DNA of 64,000 nt from Streptomyces lucensis JCM 4490 (GCF_014650035.1 NZ_BMUE01000001.1:496001-560000); one strand, 5' to 3'. Counted from the first letter of the stretch, positions 17,103 to 26,768 are shown. Numbers and translations: made by a program. Notes: a model not told the origin generated them from the sequence alone.

Positions 17103-19691
17103 GTGAGCGAGATACCAGCGAAGGCCACGGAGTCCGAGGACCCGTCGGACGGCGCGAGGAACCAGGCCGCGGACACCGCCGCGGCACCCGGCGACGCCAT
17201 GTGGCAGAGCAGTCCGCCCGGTTCGATCTACGACTACATCAAGGTCGCGTCCTTCTCCATCAGCGCCGGTGGCCTGATCGACCAGTGGAGCCTGCGCGCC
17301 GAACAGCTCTTCGGCATCCCCGCGCAGCACGCCGTCGGCATGGATCCCATAGAGGCGTTCATCGACCCCGACCTGCGCGACCGCGGACAGCGCAAGATGG
17401 CCGAGATCCTCGACGGGCGCGAGTGGACCGGGGTCGTCCCCTTCCGGATGCCGGACGAACAGGACGGCAGGCGTGGGGAGGAGGGCCTGGCCGAGGTCTA
17501 CGTCATGCCCACCAGGACCGCCGAGGGCGACAAGGCCGCCGTGTGCATCGTCGTGGACGTCCGCACCCTGCGCAGCATCGAGACCGATCTCGCCGCCTCG
17601 CAGGCCATTTTCGGTCAATCACCGTTCGGATTCCTGCTGATCGACAGCGATCTGAGGGTGCGTCGGGCCAACGAGCGGTTCGCCTCCATCTTCGGCGGAA
17701 CCCCTGACGACCACCGGGGCAAGGAGGTGCACGACTACCTGCCGCGTGGTGAGGCGGAGCGCGTCTCGGCCACGCTGCGGCGGGTGCTGGAGAGCGGCCA
17801 GTCCATCACCGACATGCACGTCACGGGCTTCGTCCCGGGCTCCGAGGAACGCCGGCACTGGTCGGTCAACCTCTACCGCGTGCACAGCGGCACCGGCCGG
17901 CCCATCGGCATCGCCTGGCTCGGCACCGATGTCACCGCCCGCCGCGCCGCCGCCCGCGAGGCCGCCGCCGCCCGCCGCAACCTCGCCCTGCTCAACGAGG
18001 CCGGGGCCCGCATCGGCAACTCCCTCGACCTGGAGACCACGGCCCGCGAACTGCTCGACGTGGTCGTCCCCGGATTCTGCGACCTGGCCACCGTCGACCT
18101 CTACCAGGGCCTGCTGGCCGGCGACGAGACGCCGCCCGGACTCGCCGACGGCAGCGCCGAACTGCGCCGCGTCGCCTTCGCCAGCGCCGTCTCCGACGCG
18201 CCCTTCAGCGGCTCCGGCGACCCCGTCGCCGTCGGCGCGGTGCACCACTACCCCTTCGCCTCGCCCTGCGCCGACGCCCTGCGCACCGCCCGCCCCCGGG
18301 CGGTGCCCGCCGAGGAGGGCGGCCTCGTGCAGTCCACGCTGGCCGTGCCGATGGTCGCCCACGACACCGTGGTGGGCCTCGCGCGGTTCTCGCGCACGAA
18401 GGGCAGCGAGCCGTTCGGCGACCGCGACCGGGACCTGGCGGTGGAACTGGCCGCGCGCGCCGCGGTCTGCATCGACAACGCGCGCCTGTACCGCCGCGAG
18501 CACGAACGCGCGCTGATACTGCAGCGGTCCCTGCTGCCGCCCGGCGACCCGGAGGCCTCGGGGCTGGACATCGCCTGCCGCTACCTGCCCGGCAACGCGG
18601 CCACCGAGGTCGGCGGTGACTGGTTCGACGTCATCGAACTACCCGGGCACCGGACGGCGTTGGTGGTCGGCGACGTGATGGGCCGAGGGCTGCGGGCGGC
18701 CGTGGCGATGGGTGAACTGCGCACGGCGGTCCGCACACTGGCCCTGCTCGACCTCGAACCGGCCGAGGTCCTCTCGGCGCTGGACGAGATCGCGCGCGGC
18801 CTGGGCACCCCCGGCGGTGTCCAGCAGGCCACGCGCACGGCCCGGCAGCCCCGGGACGCCGACCTGTCCGAGGTGTACCTCGCGACCTGCGTGTACGCCG
18901 TCTACGACTCCGTGACCAGGCGCTGCACGTTCGCCAACGCCGGCCACCTGCCCCCGGTCCTGGTCGAGCCCGGCGAGGCCGCGCTGATGCTCGACGTGCC
19001 GCCCGGCATGCCGCTGGGCGTGGGCGGCGAGCCCTTCGAGGAGGTCGAGGTCGAACTCCCCGAAGGCGCCCTGCTGGCGCTCTACACGGATGGACTGGTC
19101 GAATCGCGCGACCATCCGCTGGACGAGGGACTGCAGGCGTTCGTCGGCGCGCTCACCGATTCCTCCCGGCCCCTGGAGGACGTCTGCGACCACGTCCTGA
19201 ACACCCTGGACACCCACCACGGCGAGGACGACATCGCCCTGCTGATGGCCCGGGTCCAGGGGCTGCCGGCCGAGTCCGTCGGCGACTGGACGCTGCCGCG
19301 CGAGCCGCGCAGCGTGGGACGGGCCCGTGAGTACGCCCGCGGGCAGCTGCTCAGCTGGGACCTGGAACCGCTGGTCGACACCACTGAACTGCTGGTGAGC
19401 GAGCTGGTGACGAACGCGCTGCGGTACGGCGAGGGAGAGATCCGCCTCCGGCTTCTGCTGGACCGCACGCTGGTGTGCGAGGTGTGGGACTCCGGCCTGG
19501 TCCAGCCCCGGCGACGACGGGCCCGCGACACCGACGAGGGGGGCCGCGGCCTGCAACTGGTCGGACTGCTCAGCGCGGCATGGGGCTCACGGCGCACGCC
19601 CCGGGGCAAGACGGTGTGGTTCGAGCTGCCGCTGCCCGGCGGCGACCACACCCTGACCGACCCGGCGGAGGCACTGCTCAGCCTGTTCTGA
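17103..19691 (+). CDS. PAS-PAS-GAF-SpoIIE phosphatase with C-terminal RsbW-like kinase domain
   Basis: An 862-residue soluble signalling protein. Domains in order: disordered N-terminus, PAS (about 55-165), PAS (170-295), GAF (310-460), PP2C/SpoIIE phosphatase (about 480-710, with GGDWFDVIELPGHRTALVVGDVMGRG and LLALYTDGLVESRD), and an HATPase kinase (about 725-850, LLVSELVTNALRYGEGE, GGRGLQLVGLLSAAWGS). Phosphatase and kinase in one chain suggest it sets the phosphorylation state of an anti-anti-sigma factor in response to signals sensed by PAS and GAF. The GTG at 17103 follows GAGGGG; the longer frame starts in non-family sequence. Confidence 0.9.
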   Translation: MSEIPAKATESEDPSDGARNQAADTAAAPGDAMWQSSPPGSIYDYIKVASFSISAGGLIDQWSLRAEQLFGIPAQHAVGMDPIEAFIDPDLRDRGQRKMAEILDGREWTGVVPFRMPDEQDGRRGEEGLAEVYVMPTRTAEGDKAAVCIVVDVRTLRSIETDLAASQAIFGQSPFGFLLIDSDLRVRRANERFASIFGGTPDDHRGKEVHDYLPRGEAERVSATLRRVLESGQSITDMHVTGFVPGSEERRHWSVNLYRVHSGTGRPIGIAWLGTDVTARRAAAREAAAARRNLALLNEAGARIGNSLDLETTARELLDVVVPGFCDLATVDLYQGLLAGDETPPGLADGSAELRRVAFASAVSDAPFSGSGDPVAVGAVHHYPFASPCADALRTARPRAVPAEEGGLVQSTLAVPMVAHDTVVGLARFSRTKGSEPFGDRDRDLAVELAARAAVCIDNARLYRREHERALILQRSLLPPGDPEASGLDIACRYLPGNAATEVGGDWFDVIELPGHRTALVVGDVMGRGLRAAVAMGELRTAVRTLALLDLEPAEVLSALDEIARGLGTPGGVQQATRTARQPRDADLSEVYLATCVYAVYDSVTRRCTFANAGHLPPVLVEPGEAALMLDVPPGMPLGVGGEPFEEVEVELPEGALLALYTDGLVESRDHPLDEGLQAFVGALTDSSRPLEDVCDHVLNTLDTHHGEDDIALLMARVQGLPAESVGDWTLPREPRSVGRAREYARGQLLSWDLEPLVDTTELLVSELVTNALRYGEGEIRLRLLLDRTLVCEVWDSGLVQPRRRRARDTDEGGRGLQLVGLLSAAWGSRRTPRGKTVWFELPLPGGDHTLTDPAEALLSLF

Positions 19692-19722
19692 AGGGCCACC
19701 CCGGGATCGGTGGGGGCCGGCG

Positions 19723-21327
19723 CTACCCGGAAGGCTCCGAGAAGCGGTGCCTGGTCCGGGTCTGCGGGCCGCCGAAACTCACCGGGGGGCCGCCCGCCGG
19801 GTCCTCGGCCAGGAGGATGCCGCCAAGGACCGCGCCGGCCAGGGCAGCCGAGCCGCCGTCGGCGCCGGCGTACGGGGTGCCGTGCGACCGCACGTCCCGT
19901 TCGGCGTCCGCACGGGCCTGCCGGGCAGCCGTGTCCGCCCCTTCCGCATCCCCCACGGCGAGCGACCGAACCGCCTCGGCCAGCCGGGCCCGCGCGCCGG
20001 CGCCCACCACGCCCCGGTGCACCGCCACGAACTCCTCCGCCGCCGCGACGGAACCGCCGGCCACGAGCGAGGCGGCCGCGTCCAGCACTCCCGACCGCCC
20101 CGCCTCGAGCCGCGCCACGGCCCGCGTGATCCGGCGCAGCGCGTCCAGCGGGTCGTACGCCCCCGAGGTCAACTCCCCACGCACGCCGGCCAGCACGCCG
20201 TCGGCACGGACCAGTCGCGCGTGCAGCTCGCCCGCGGTCAGGGCTGTGGGCGCCGCGGTCAGGGCTGTGGGCGCCGCTCCCTTCCGTACCGCCGCCAGCT
20301 CCGCCTCCCCGCCGGTCAGCGCGGCCGGTACCAGCTCCGCAGCCTGCCGCAGCCGGTCCGCGAGCCCCTCCACCGCACCGGTGAGGACACCGGCCTGCGT
20401 GATGGCGCCCTCGGCGGCCCGCAGATGTGCCGCCGCCCGCTCCCGGTCGCCCGAGTCGTCCGCCTGCCGGGCCCCGTTGAGGTGCGCCGTGGCGAACACG
20501 AGCCGGTCCTTGGCCTGTTCGAGGTACCCGGTGACGTCCCCGGCCGGGTACCTCTGCCGCAGCCGCACGAGTGCGTCCTGCGCGGCCGCCGTCCGTGCCG
20601 TCAGCCGCCGGAACCTTCCCTCGGCGACCTCCAGCGCCCCGCCGGCCCCCTGCTCCCACCCCCGCAGCCGGTCCAGCGCGGGAGCCTCGGCGTCCAGCCG
20701 CCGCCCCGTCTCCGCACACCGCCCGATCACCCCCACCAGCGCCTGCCGCCGGGCATCCGCCTCCTCCGGCACCCCCTGCTCGTACCGCCGCCAGATCGCG
20801 AACGCGGCCGACAGCTCCGTCTCCGCGGCCCGCAGTGCGTGTGCGAACGGCTCTGCCCGGGACTCGCCGAACCGCTCCCGCACGAACGACAGTTCCTCCC
20901 GGCTGGTGCGCACGCAGTCGTCCGCCTGCACCAGCGCCGCGCGGGCCTGCCGCTCGGAGTCGGCCGGCGCGGGCGCGGGCGGCCGCACGGAGACGGTCCC
21001 CGGTGTCGTCCGTGAGCGCAGCCGCCGGGTGCGGCGCACGTAGCCGTATCCGCCCAGGACGACGGCCGCGCCGCCCGCGATCAGCGGCAGTACGAGATCG
21101 GCGGGGGACGTTCCGTCCTGCTGCGGAGCGGCGGCGTTCGCCGCGTTCGCGGCGGACCCGGCGGACCCGGCGGGTGCCGGGGGAACCGGGCCGGGGGCGG
21201 TGATCGTCATCACCGGTGACACCAGCCACCCGACCCCGGCCACGGCGCCCAGCACGGCATGCGTGACCCGCGCCCGTATCCGGGTCTTGGCACGCCGGGG
21301 CCGGCCCCGGATCAGGGAGGACGTCAC
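19723..21327 (-). CDS. Coiled-coil membrane protein related to TPM-domain proteins, TPM domain absent
   Basis: A 534-residue protein. Hydrophobic segments lie near residues 20-45 and 78-96, then a basic stop (RRTRRLRSR). The rest is long helical, coiled-coil-like sequence (LVQADDCVRTSREELSFVRE, LEQAKDRLVFATAHLNGARQA) ending in a glycine-rich tail. From memory, the C-terminal part matches streptomycete TPM-domain (YgcG-like) proteins of about 680 residues. Here the exported TPM domain that should lie between the two hydrophobic segments is missing, leaving a 50-residue Ala/Pro linker. A 12-residue duplication (TALTAAPTALTA) sits near residue 350. Function unknown. Confidence 0.65.
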   Translation of the reverse strand: MTSSLIRGRPRRAKTRIRARVTHAVLGAVAGVGWLVSPVMTITAPGPVPPAPAGSAGSAANAANAAAPQQDGTSPADLVLPLIAGGAAVVLGGYGYVRRTRRLRSRTTPGTVSVRPPAPAPADSERQARAALVQADDCVRTSREELSFVRERFGESRAEPFAHALRAAETELSAAFAIWRRYEQGVPEEADARRQALVGVIGRCAETGRRLDAEAPALDRLRGWEQGAGGALEVAEGRFRRLTARTAAAQDALVRLRQRYPAGDVTGYLEQAKDRLVFATAHLNGARQADDSGDRERAAAHLRAAEGAITQAGVLTGAVEGLADRLRQAAELVPAALTGGEAELAAVRKGAAPTALTAAPTALTAGELHARLVRADGVLAGVRGELTSGAYDPLDALRRITRAVARLEAGRSGVLDAAASLVAGGSVAAAEEFVAVHRGVVGAGARARLAEAVRSLAVGDAEGADTAARQARADAERDVRSHGTPYAGADGGSAALAGAVLGGILLAEDPAGGPPVSFGGPQTRTRHRFSEPSG

Positions 21328-21407
21328 CTTTCGGAGCGTATGGGCAGGTAAGCGGCTCCGCGAGCGGGACGGAGACGGGTGGGGGAGGAAGGGGACAGCG
21401 GGGCCGG

Positions 21408-22838
21408 ATGGACGACGAAGAGAAGAAGAGCGGGATCACGGGGGAGCCGGACGCCGAGCCGACGGCGGCGGAGTCCGGTGGCCAGGCTCGGCCGGACGGG
21501 CCGAAGACCGACGTCCCGACCCAGCCGGTCGCGCCCGGGGCCCGCCCGGACAAGAAGGACAGCCCCGGCGCCGACCCCGCTCCCGGCGCCGCCCCCGCTC
21601 TCGGGGCCGGCACCGCTCCCGATCGCGTCCCGGCCCCCGGTCCAGAGCCGGCCCCCGAGGCGGCCGGTGGATCCCGGGTAGCCGAAGCCGAAGCGGAAGC
21701 GGAAGCCGATCCCGAAGCCGATTGCGAGGCCGGAGCCGAAGCCGAGGCCGGTCCCGGGGCCGGAGCCGAAGCGGAAACCGATCCCGAGGCCGGAGCCGAT
21801 TCCGCCCCCGCCCCCCGAGGCGCCCCGCGCCGTCGGCGGCGCCGTCTTCTGCGGTACACCCTCGTCGCACTCGCGCTGCTCCTCCTCCCGCTCCTCACCG
21901 CCGAGACGGCCCTCCGGCTCAACTACACCGGCGACCCTGCGCCCGGCACCCGCACCAGGCACCGGGACGCCCTCTGGCTGGGCCACGCCTGGGTGGACGG
22001 CCGCAAGACCGACCGGGACGTCGAGGCACTCGCCGGGCGGCTGCGCGGCACCGGGATCCGCGACCTGTACGTCCACTCGGGCCCGCTGGAGCACGACGGC
22101 ACCCTGCCCGCCTCCGCGTACCGCAAGGCTCGTTGGCTCATCGCGGCCGTCCACCGGGAGCTGCCCGGCGTCCGGGTGCAGGCGTGGCTGGGCGACAAGC
22201 TGGCCAGCGAGAGCCCCGACGGACTGCGCCTGGACCGCGCCGCCACCCGTACCGCCGTCCTCGCCTCCACCCGCCGGATCCTCGACGCGGGCTTCCAGGG
22301 CGCCCACTTCGACCTGGAACCCCTCCACTCCGGCGACCAGGACTACCTCGCCCTCCTCGACGACCTGCGCACCCTCACCCACGCCCACCACGCGGTGCTC
22401 TCCGTCGCCGCCCACCAGATCGACCCGCTGCCCGGGTTCCACTCCTTCTGGGGCACGACCACCGGGCACCCCAAGTGGTGGTCGCAGGCCTACTTCGGGC
22501 AGGTGGCCCGCCGGGTCGACCAGATCGCCGTGATGTCGTACGACACCATGCAACCGCTGCAGAGCCTGTACGGCGGCTACGTGGCCCAGCAGACCAGCCT
22601 CGCCCTGGAGGTCACCCCCGACTCCACCGATCTGCTGATGGGCCTGCCCTTCTACCACGAGAACCGCTTCGGCCACTGGGAGCACGCCGAGACCGTCCCG
22701 GCCGCCGTCCGCGGCGTCCGCCTCGGCCTGTCCCGCACCGACGCGGGCCGCGAGAACTTCGGCGTGGCCGCCTACGTCGACTTCGCGGCGACGGAGGAGG
22801 ACTGGACGGCGTACCGGAAGGACTGGGCGCAGCCGTAG
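21408..22838 (+). CDS. Membrane-anchored GH18-like TIM-barrel protein
   Basis: A 476-residue protein. Residues 1-135 are low-complexity Pro/Ala/Glu, with a degenerate Glu-Ala repeat (about 90-130). One membrane helix follows at about 146-165 after an Arg-rich stretch. The exported part has the barrel features of a glycoside hydrolase 18-like family: AHFDLEPLHSGDQDYLALLDD, where GH18 enzymes have DxxDxDxE, and QIAVMSYDT. The Asp-Leu-Glu pattern keeps the likely acid Glu. It probably acts outside the membrane on a glycan, but the substrate is unknown and it could be non-catalytic. Confidence 0.65.
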   Translation: MDDEEKKSGITGEPDAEPTAAESGGQARPDGPKTDVPTQPVAPGARPDKKDSPGADPAPGAAPALGAGTAPDRVPAPGPEPAPEAAGGSRVAEAEAEAEADPEADCEAGAEAEAGPGAGAEAETDPEAGADSAPAPRGAPRRRRRRLLRYTLVALALLLLPLLTAETALRLNYTGDPAPGTRTRHRDALWLGHAWVDGRKTDRDVEALAGRLRGTGIRDLYVHSGPLEHDGTLPASAYRKARWLIAAVHRELPGVRVQAWLGDKLASESPDGLRLDRAATRTAVLASTRRILDAGFQGAHFDLEPLHSGDQDYLALLDDLRTLTHAHHAVLSVAAHQIDPLPGFHSFWGTTTGHPKWWSQAYFGQVARRVDQIAVMSYDTMQPLQSLYGGYVAQQTSLALEVTPDSTDLLMGLPFYHENRFGHWEHAETVPAAVRGVRLGLSRTDAGRENFGVAAYVDFAATEEDWTAYRKDWAQP

Positions 22839-22860
22839 TACACCGCCCGGTGCGCGTGCC

Positions 22861-23193
22861 ATGCTCGTCGTCATGCACACGTACCTGGTGATCGCGGGCG
22901 CGCTGGCCGTGGGGCTGATGGCCGCCTCTGGCATCGCGGCCGTCACGACCGGCTGGGTGGCGCCCTTCGCCCGCCGCCGGATCCTGCGGCCGAGGCTGTG
23001 GGGATACGGCCAGCTGTCCGGAGCGGCCGGGGCGTCGCTGTGGATGTTCCTCGGCGTGTTCCGCGCGCGGTTCGACGCGGTCCCGCTCGTCGGCTGGTTC
23101 GTGTTCATGGGGAGCCTGGGCGTTCAGATGCTCGCCCAGCGCCCCGGCCGTGCCCCCGCCCCCGTGCCGCCCGCTACGGAGTCCGCCTCCTGA
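22861..23193 (+). CDS. Small membrane protein
   Basis: A 110-residue protein with three hydrophobic helices (YLVIAGALAVGLMAASGIAAV, LSGAAGASLWMFLGVF, PLVGWFVFMGSLGVQML) and a Pro/Ala-rich tail. No motif recognised. ATG 22861 or 22873 could be the start. The 3' end overlaps the end of the convergent sdhB gene by 20 bp. Confidence 0.6.
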   Translation: MLVVMHTYLVIAGALAVGLMAASGIAAVTTGWVAPFARRRILRPRLWGYGQLSGAAGASLWMFLGVFRARFDAVPLVGWFVFMGSLGVQMLAQRPGRAPAPVPPATESAS

Positions 23194-23944
23194 TCTTCGA
23201 GCCCAGCCACACCAGCGGGTCGTACTTGCGGTCGACCGCCCTCTCCTTGAGCGGGATCAGGGCGTTGTCCGTGATCCTGATGCCCTCCGGGCACACCTCG
23301 GTGCAGCACTTGGTGATGTTGCAGTAGCCGAGCCCGTGTTCGTCCTGGGCGGCGCGCGCCCGGTCCACGCCCGTCCCGGCCGCCGCGTCCAGCGGGTGCA
23401 TGTCCAGTTCGGCGACGCGCATCAGGAAGCGCGGGCCGGCGAACGCCGTCTTGTTCTCCTCGTGGTCGCGGACCACGTGGCAGGTGTCCTGGCACAGGAA
23501 GCACTCGATGCACTTGCGGAACTCCTGCGAGCGGTCCACGTCCTCCTGCATCATGCGGTACTCGCCCGGACCGAGCCCGGCGGGCGGCACGAACGCCGGA
23601 ACCTCCCTGGCCTTCTGGTAGTTGAAGCCGACGTCCGTCACCAGGTCCCGGACCACCGGGAAGCCGCGCAGGGGGGTGACGGTGATGGTGTCGGCGCGGT
23701 CGAAGACCGACATGCGGGTCATGCACATCAGCCGGGGGCGGCCGTTGATCTCCGCCGAGCACGAACCGCACTTGCCCGCCTTGCAGTTCCAGCGCACGGC
23801 GAGGTCGGGGGCCTGGGTCGCCTGGAGGCGGTGAACGATGTCGAGGACCACCTCGCCGTCGTTCACCTCGACCGAGAAGTCCTCCAGGCCGCCTCCCCGC
23901 ACATCGCCCCGCCACACCTTGAAGCGGGCCTCGTAGCTGCTCAT
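23174..23944 (-). CDS. sdhB: Succinate dehydrogenase/fumarate reductase iron-sulfur subunit
   Basis: A 256-residue protein carrying three iron-sulfur clusters between the flavoprotein and the membrane quinone site. The [2Fe-2S] ligands are Cys54, 59, 62 and 74 (CKAGKCGSC...C). The [4Fe-4S] and [3Fe-4S] ligands are in CIECFLCQDTC (145-155) and CNITKCCTEVCP (208-219). The ATG overlaps the sdhA stop as ATGA (23941-23944). It is last in the operon. The frame is open further upstream inside sdhA, but this start gives the family N-terminus. Confidence 0.95.
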   Translation of the reverse strand: MSSYEARFKVWRGDVRGGGLEDFSVEVNDGEVVLDIVHRLQATQAPDLAVRWNCKAGKCGSCSAEINGRPRLMCMTRMSVFDRADTITVTPLRGFPVVRDLVTDVGFNYQKAREVPAFVPPAGLGPGEYRMMQEDVDRSQEFRKCIECFLCQDTCHVVRDHEENKTAFAGPRFLMRVAELDMHPLDAAAGTGVDRARAAQDEHGLGYCNITKCCTEVCPEGIRITDNALIPLKERAVDRKYDPLVWLGSKIRRRTP

Positions 23945-25896
23945 TCGTACAGCTCCTCCTCGGCGAGGTACTTGACCAGCTCCTCCTTCTCGAAGAGGGC
24001 GAGCAGGTCGGGGCGGATGGGGTCGGTGGTCTCGCGGGTGAGGCGGATCTGGCCGCGGGCGGGGTCGCCCGCCGCGAGGGCGGCGGCGGGGCCGGCGAGC
24101 GTGCACAGCAGGTTCACGTTGCGCCAGGCGCGGTCCATCGCGGGGTGGTCCTCGCGGGTGTGGCCGCCGCGCGACTCGGTGCGCTCCAGCGCGGCCCGCG
24201 CCACGCATTCGCTGACCAGCAGCATGTTCCTGAGGTCCAGGGCGAGGTGCCAGCCCGGGTTGAACTGGCGGTGGCCCTCGACCCCGGCCCGCCGTGCCCG
24301 TACCCGCAGCTCGGCCAGCCGGTGCAGGGCCTGCTCCATCTCGCCCTCGCGGCGGATGATGCCGACCAGGTCGTTCATGGTCTGCTGGAGTTCCTGGTGG
24401 ATGGTGTACGGGTTCTCCGGCGGGCCGGCCTCGCCCTCAGTCTCCGCCGAGAAGGGCCGCAGGGCCTCCGCGGACGCCGCGTTGACCTGGGACTCGGCGA
24501 CCTGCGGGCGCCGGCGCGCCGGGTCCAGCGCGTACCCGGCCGCGTGGCCCCCCGCCCGGCGGCCGAAGACCAGCAGGTCGGAGAGGGAGTTGCCGCCGAG
24601 CCGGTTGGAGCCGTGCATCCCGCCGGCCACCTCACCGGCCGCGAACAGTCCGGGCACCCCGCGCGCCGCCGCCGTGTCGGACTCGACGGCGATGCCGCCC
24701 ATCACGTAGTGGCAGGTCGGTCCGACCTCCATCGCCTCCGCCGTGATGTCGACGTCCGCCAGTTCCTTGAACTGGTGGTACATGGAGGGCAGCCGGCGCC
24801 GGATCACCTCGGCGGGCATCCGGGTGGACACGTCCAGGAAGACCCCGCCGTGCGGGGAGCCCCGGCCCGCCTTCACCTCGGCGTTGATCGCGCGGGCCAC
24901 CTCGTCGCGGGGGAGCAGTTCGGGGGGCCGCCGGTTGTGGTCCGGGTCCTCGTACCACCGGTCGGCCTCCTCCTCCGACTCGGCGTACTTCTCCTTGAAG
25001 ACGTCCGGGACGTAGTCGAACATGAACCGCCTGCCCCCGGAGTCGCGGAGCACCCCGCCGTCGCCGCGCACCGACTCGGTGACCAGGATGCCCTTCACCG
25101 ACGGCGGCCAGACCATGCCGGTCGGGTGGAACTGCACGAACTCCATGTTGAGCAGCGGCGCCCCGGCCAGCAGCGCGAGGGCGTGCCCGTCGCCGGTGTA
25201 CTCCCACGAGTTGGAGGTGACCTTGAAGGACTTGCCGATGCCGCCGGTCGCGAGGACCACGGCGGGTGCCTCCAGCACGAAGAACCGGCCCGTCTCGCGG
25301 TCGTAGGCGAAGACCCCGCCGACCCGGTCCTCCGTGGCGGAGCCGCCGTCGGGCCCGGTCTTGAGGATCCGGGTGACCGTGCACTCCTGGAACACCTTCA
25401 GCCGCGACTCGTAGTCGCCGGTCTCGCGGTGGTCCTCCTGCTGCAGCGCGACGATCTTCTGCTGGAGCGTGCGGATCAGCTCCAGGCCCGTACGGTCGCC
25501 GACGTGCGCGAGCCGCGGGTACTCGTGGCCGCCGAAGTTGCGCTGGGAGATCCGGCCGTCCTTCGTCCGGTCGAACAGCGCACCCCAGGTCTCCAGCTCC
25601 CACACCCGGTCCGGGGCCTCCTGGGCGTGCAGCTCGGCCATCCGCCACTGGTTGAGGAACTTGCCGCCGCGCATGGTGTCGCGGAAGTGGACCTGCCACG
25701 TGTCGTGCTCGTTGGCGTTCCCCATGGCCGCGGCGATGCCGCCCTCGGCCATCACCGTGTGCGCCTTGCCGAACAGGGACTTGCAGATCACCGCGGTACG
25801 GGCGCCCCGCTCGCGCGCCTCGATCGCGGCCCGCAGCCCGGCGCCCCCGGCACCGACCACGACGACGTCCCACTCCTGCCGGTCCACCACGGGCAT
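23941..25896 (-). CDS. sdhA: Succinate dehydrogenase/fumarate reductase flavoprotein subunit
   Basis: A 651-residue flavoprotein. The FAD dinucleotide motif is VVVVGAGGAGLRAAIEA (12-28), the segment around the FAD-linking His is GKAHTVMAEGGIAAA, and substrate-site stretches include QFHPTGMVWPP, and the late Arg-rich GSNRLGGNSLSDLLVFGRRAG. It oxidises succinate to fumarate or runs in reverse, passing electrons to SdhB. Operon with sdhC upstream (23 bp gap) and sdhB overlapping. In S. coelicolor a second Sdh-type complex maps at the corresponding place (from memory). Confidence 0.95.
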   Translation of the reverse strand: MPVVDRQEWDVVVVGAGGAGLRAAIEARERGARTAVICKSLFGKAHTVMAEGGIAAAMGNANEHDTWQVHFRDTMRGGKFLNQWRMAELHAQEAPDRVWELETWGALFDRTKDGRISQRNFGGHEYPRLAHVGDRTGLELIRTLQQKIVALQQEDHRETGDYESRLKVFQECTVTRILKTGPDGGSATEDRVGGVFAYDRETGRFFVLEAPAVVLATGGIGKSFKVTSNSWEYTGDGHALALLAGAPLLNMEFVQFHPTGMVWPPSVKGILVTESVRGDGGVLRDSGGRRFMFDYVPDVFKEKYAESEEEADRWYEDPDHNRRPPELLPRDEVARAINAEVKAGRGSPHGGVFLDVSTRMPAEVIRRRLPSMYHQFKELADVDITAEAMEVGPTCHYVMGGIAVESDTAAARGVPGLFAAGEVAGGMHGSNRLGGNSLSDLLVFGRRAGGHAAGYALDPARRRPQVAESQVNAASAEALRPFSAETEGEAGPPENPYTIHQELQQTMNDLVGIIRREGEMEQALHRLAELRVRARRAGVEGHRQFNPGWHLALDLRNMLLVSECVARAALERTESRGGHTREDHPAMDRAWRNVNLLCTLAGPAAALAAGDPARGQIRLTRETTDPIRPDLLALFEKEELVKYLAEEELYE

Positions 25897-25919
25897 CAGT
25901 CAGTCCCTCACTGGAATCT

Positions 25920-26741
25920 CTAGAAGAAGCGCGGATCGTCGAAGACCCCGGACGCGACCAGGTAGACGTAGAAGTCGGCGAGCGCCACGCTCAGCAGCGA
26001 GGCCCACGCCAGCTGCATGTGGCGGGCGTTGAGCCGGCCCACGAACTGCCACGCCCGGTAGCGCACGGGGTGCCGGGAGAAGTGCTTGAGCTTGCCGCCG
26101 ACGATGTGCCGGCAGGAGTGGCAGGAGATCGTGTACGCCCAGATCAGCGCGATGTTGGCCAGGAAGACCAGGGTGCCCAGGCCCATGTGGCCCCAGCGGT
26201 AGTGGGTGTCCCGGAAGGCCAGCACGGTGTCGTAGGTGAGCACCCCCGCCACCAGCAGGGCGGCGTAGAAGAAGTACCGGTGGACGTTCTGCAGGATCAG
26301 CGGGAAGCGGGTCTCCCCGGTGTAGGTGCGGTGCGGCTCGGCGACCGCGCAGGCGGGCGGGGACGCCCAGAAGCTGCGGTAGTACGCCTTGCGGTAGTAG
26401 TAGCAGGTCAGGCGGAAGCCGAGCGGGAAGATCAGGATGATGATCGCGGGGGAGAGGCCCCACCAGCCGCCGAACAGGTTCGCGTTGGGACCGGCGTGCA
26501 TGGGTCGGCAGTTGTCCGCCAGGCACGGCGAGTAGAACGGCGACACGTACGGCGCCGCGTAGTAGTGCGCGTTCGCGAAGGCCCGCCAGGTCGAGTACAC
26601 GACGAAGGCGAACAGACCGGCCGCGGTGACGGCGGGCGCCAGCCACCAGCGGTCGGTCCGCAGATGCGGGGCGGTGATCGCGGCGCGCGCACCGGAACGT
26701 ACGCCGCCGCTGTTCTGTTGGGGTTCCGTACCAGTAGCCAA
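25920..26741 (-). CDS. sdhC: Succinate dehydrogenase membrane anchor, cytochrome b-type
   Basis: A 273-residue protein with about five hydrophobic helices. His residues in HRYFFYAALLVAG, HMGLGTLVFLANIALIWAYT and SCHSCRH are candidates for haem ligation. The size, single-subunit anchor and position directly before sdhA fit the type-B/E actinobacterial succinate dehydrogenase anchor. It would carry electrons to or from menaquinone at the membrane. Confidence 0.88.
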   Translation of the reverse strand: MATGTEPQQNSGGVRSGARAAITAPHLRTDRWWLAPAVTAAGLFAFVVYSTWRAFANAHYYAAPYVSPFYSPCLADNCRPMHAGPNANLFGGWWGLSPAIIILIFPLGFRLTCYYYRKAYYRSFWASPPACAVAEPHRTYTGETRFPLILQNVHRYFFYAALLVAGVLTYDTVLAFRDTHYRWGHMGLGTLVFLANIALIWAYTISCHSCRHIVGGKLKHFSRHPVRYRAWQFVGRLNARHMQLAWASLLSVALADFYVYLVASGVFDDPRFF

Positions 26742-26768
26742 GGGGGCCTCCGGTCGGTTCGGGGGGTG

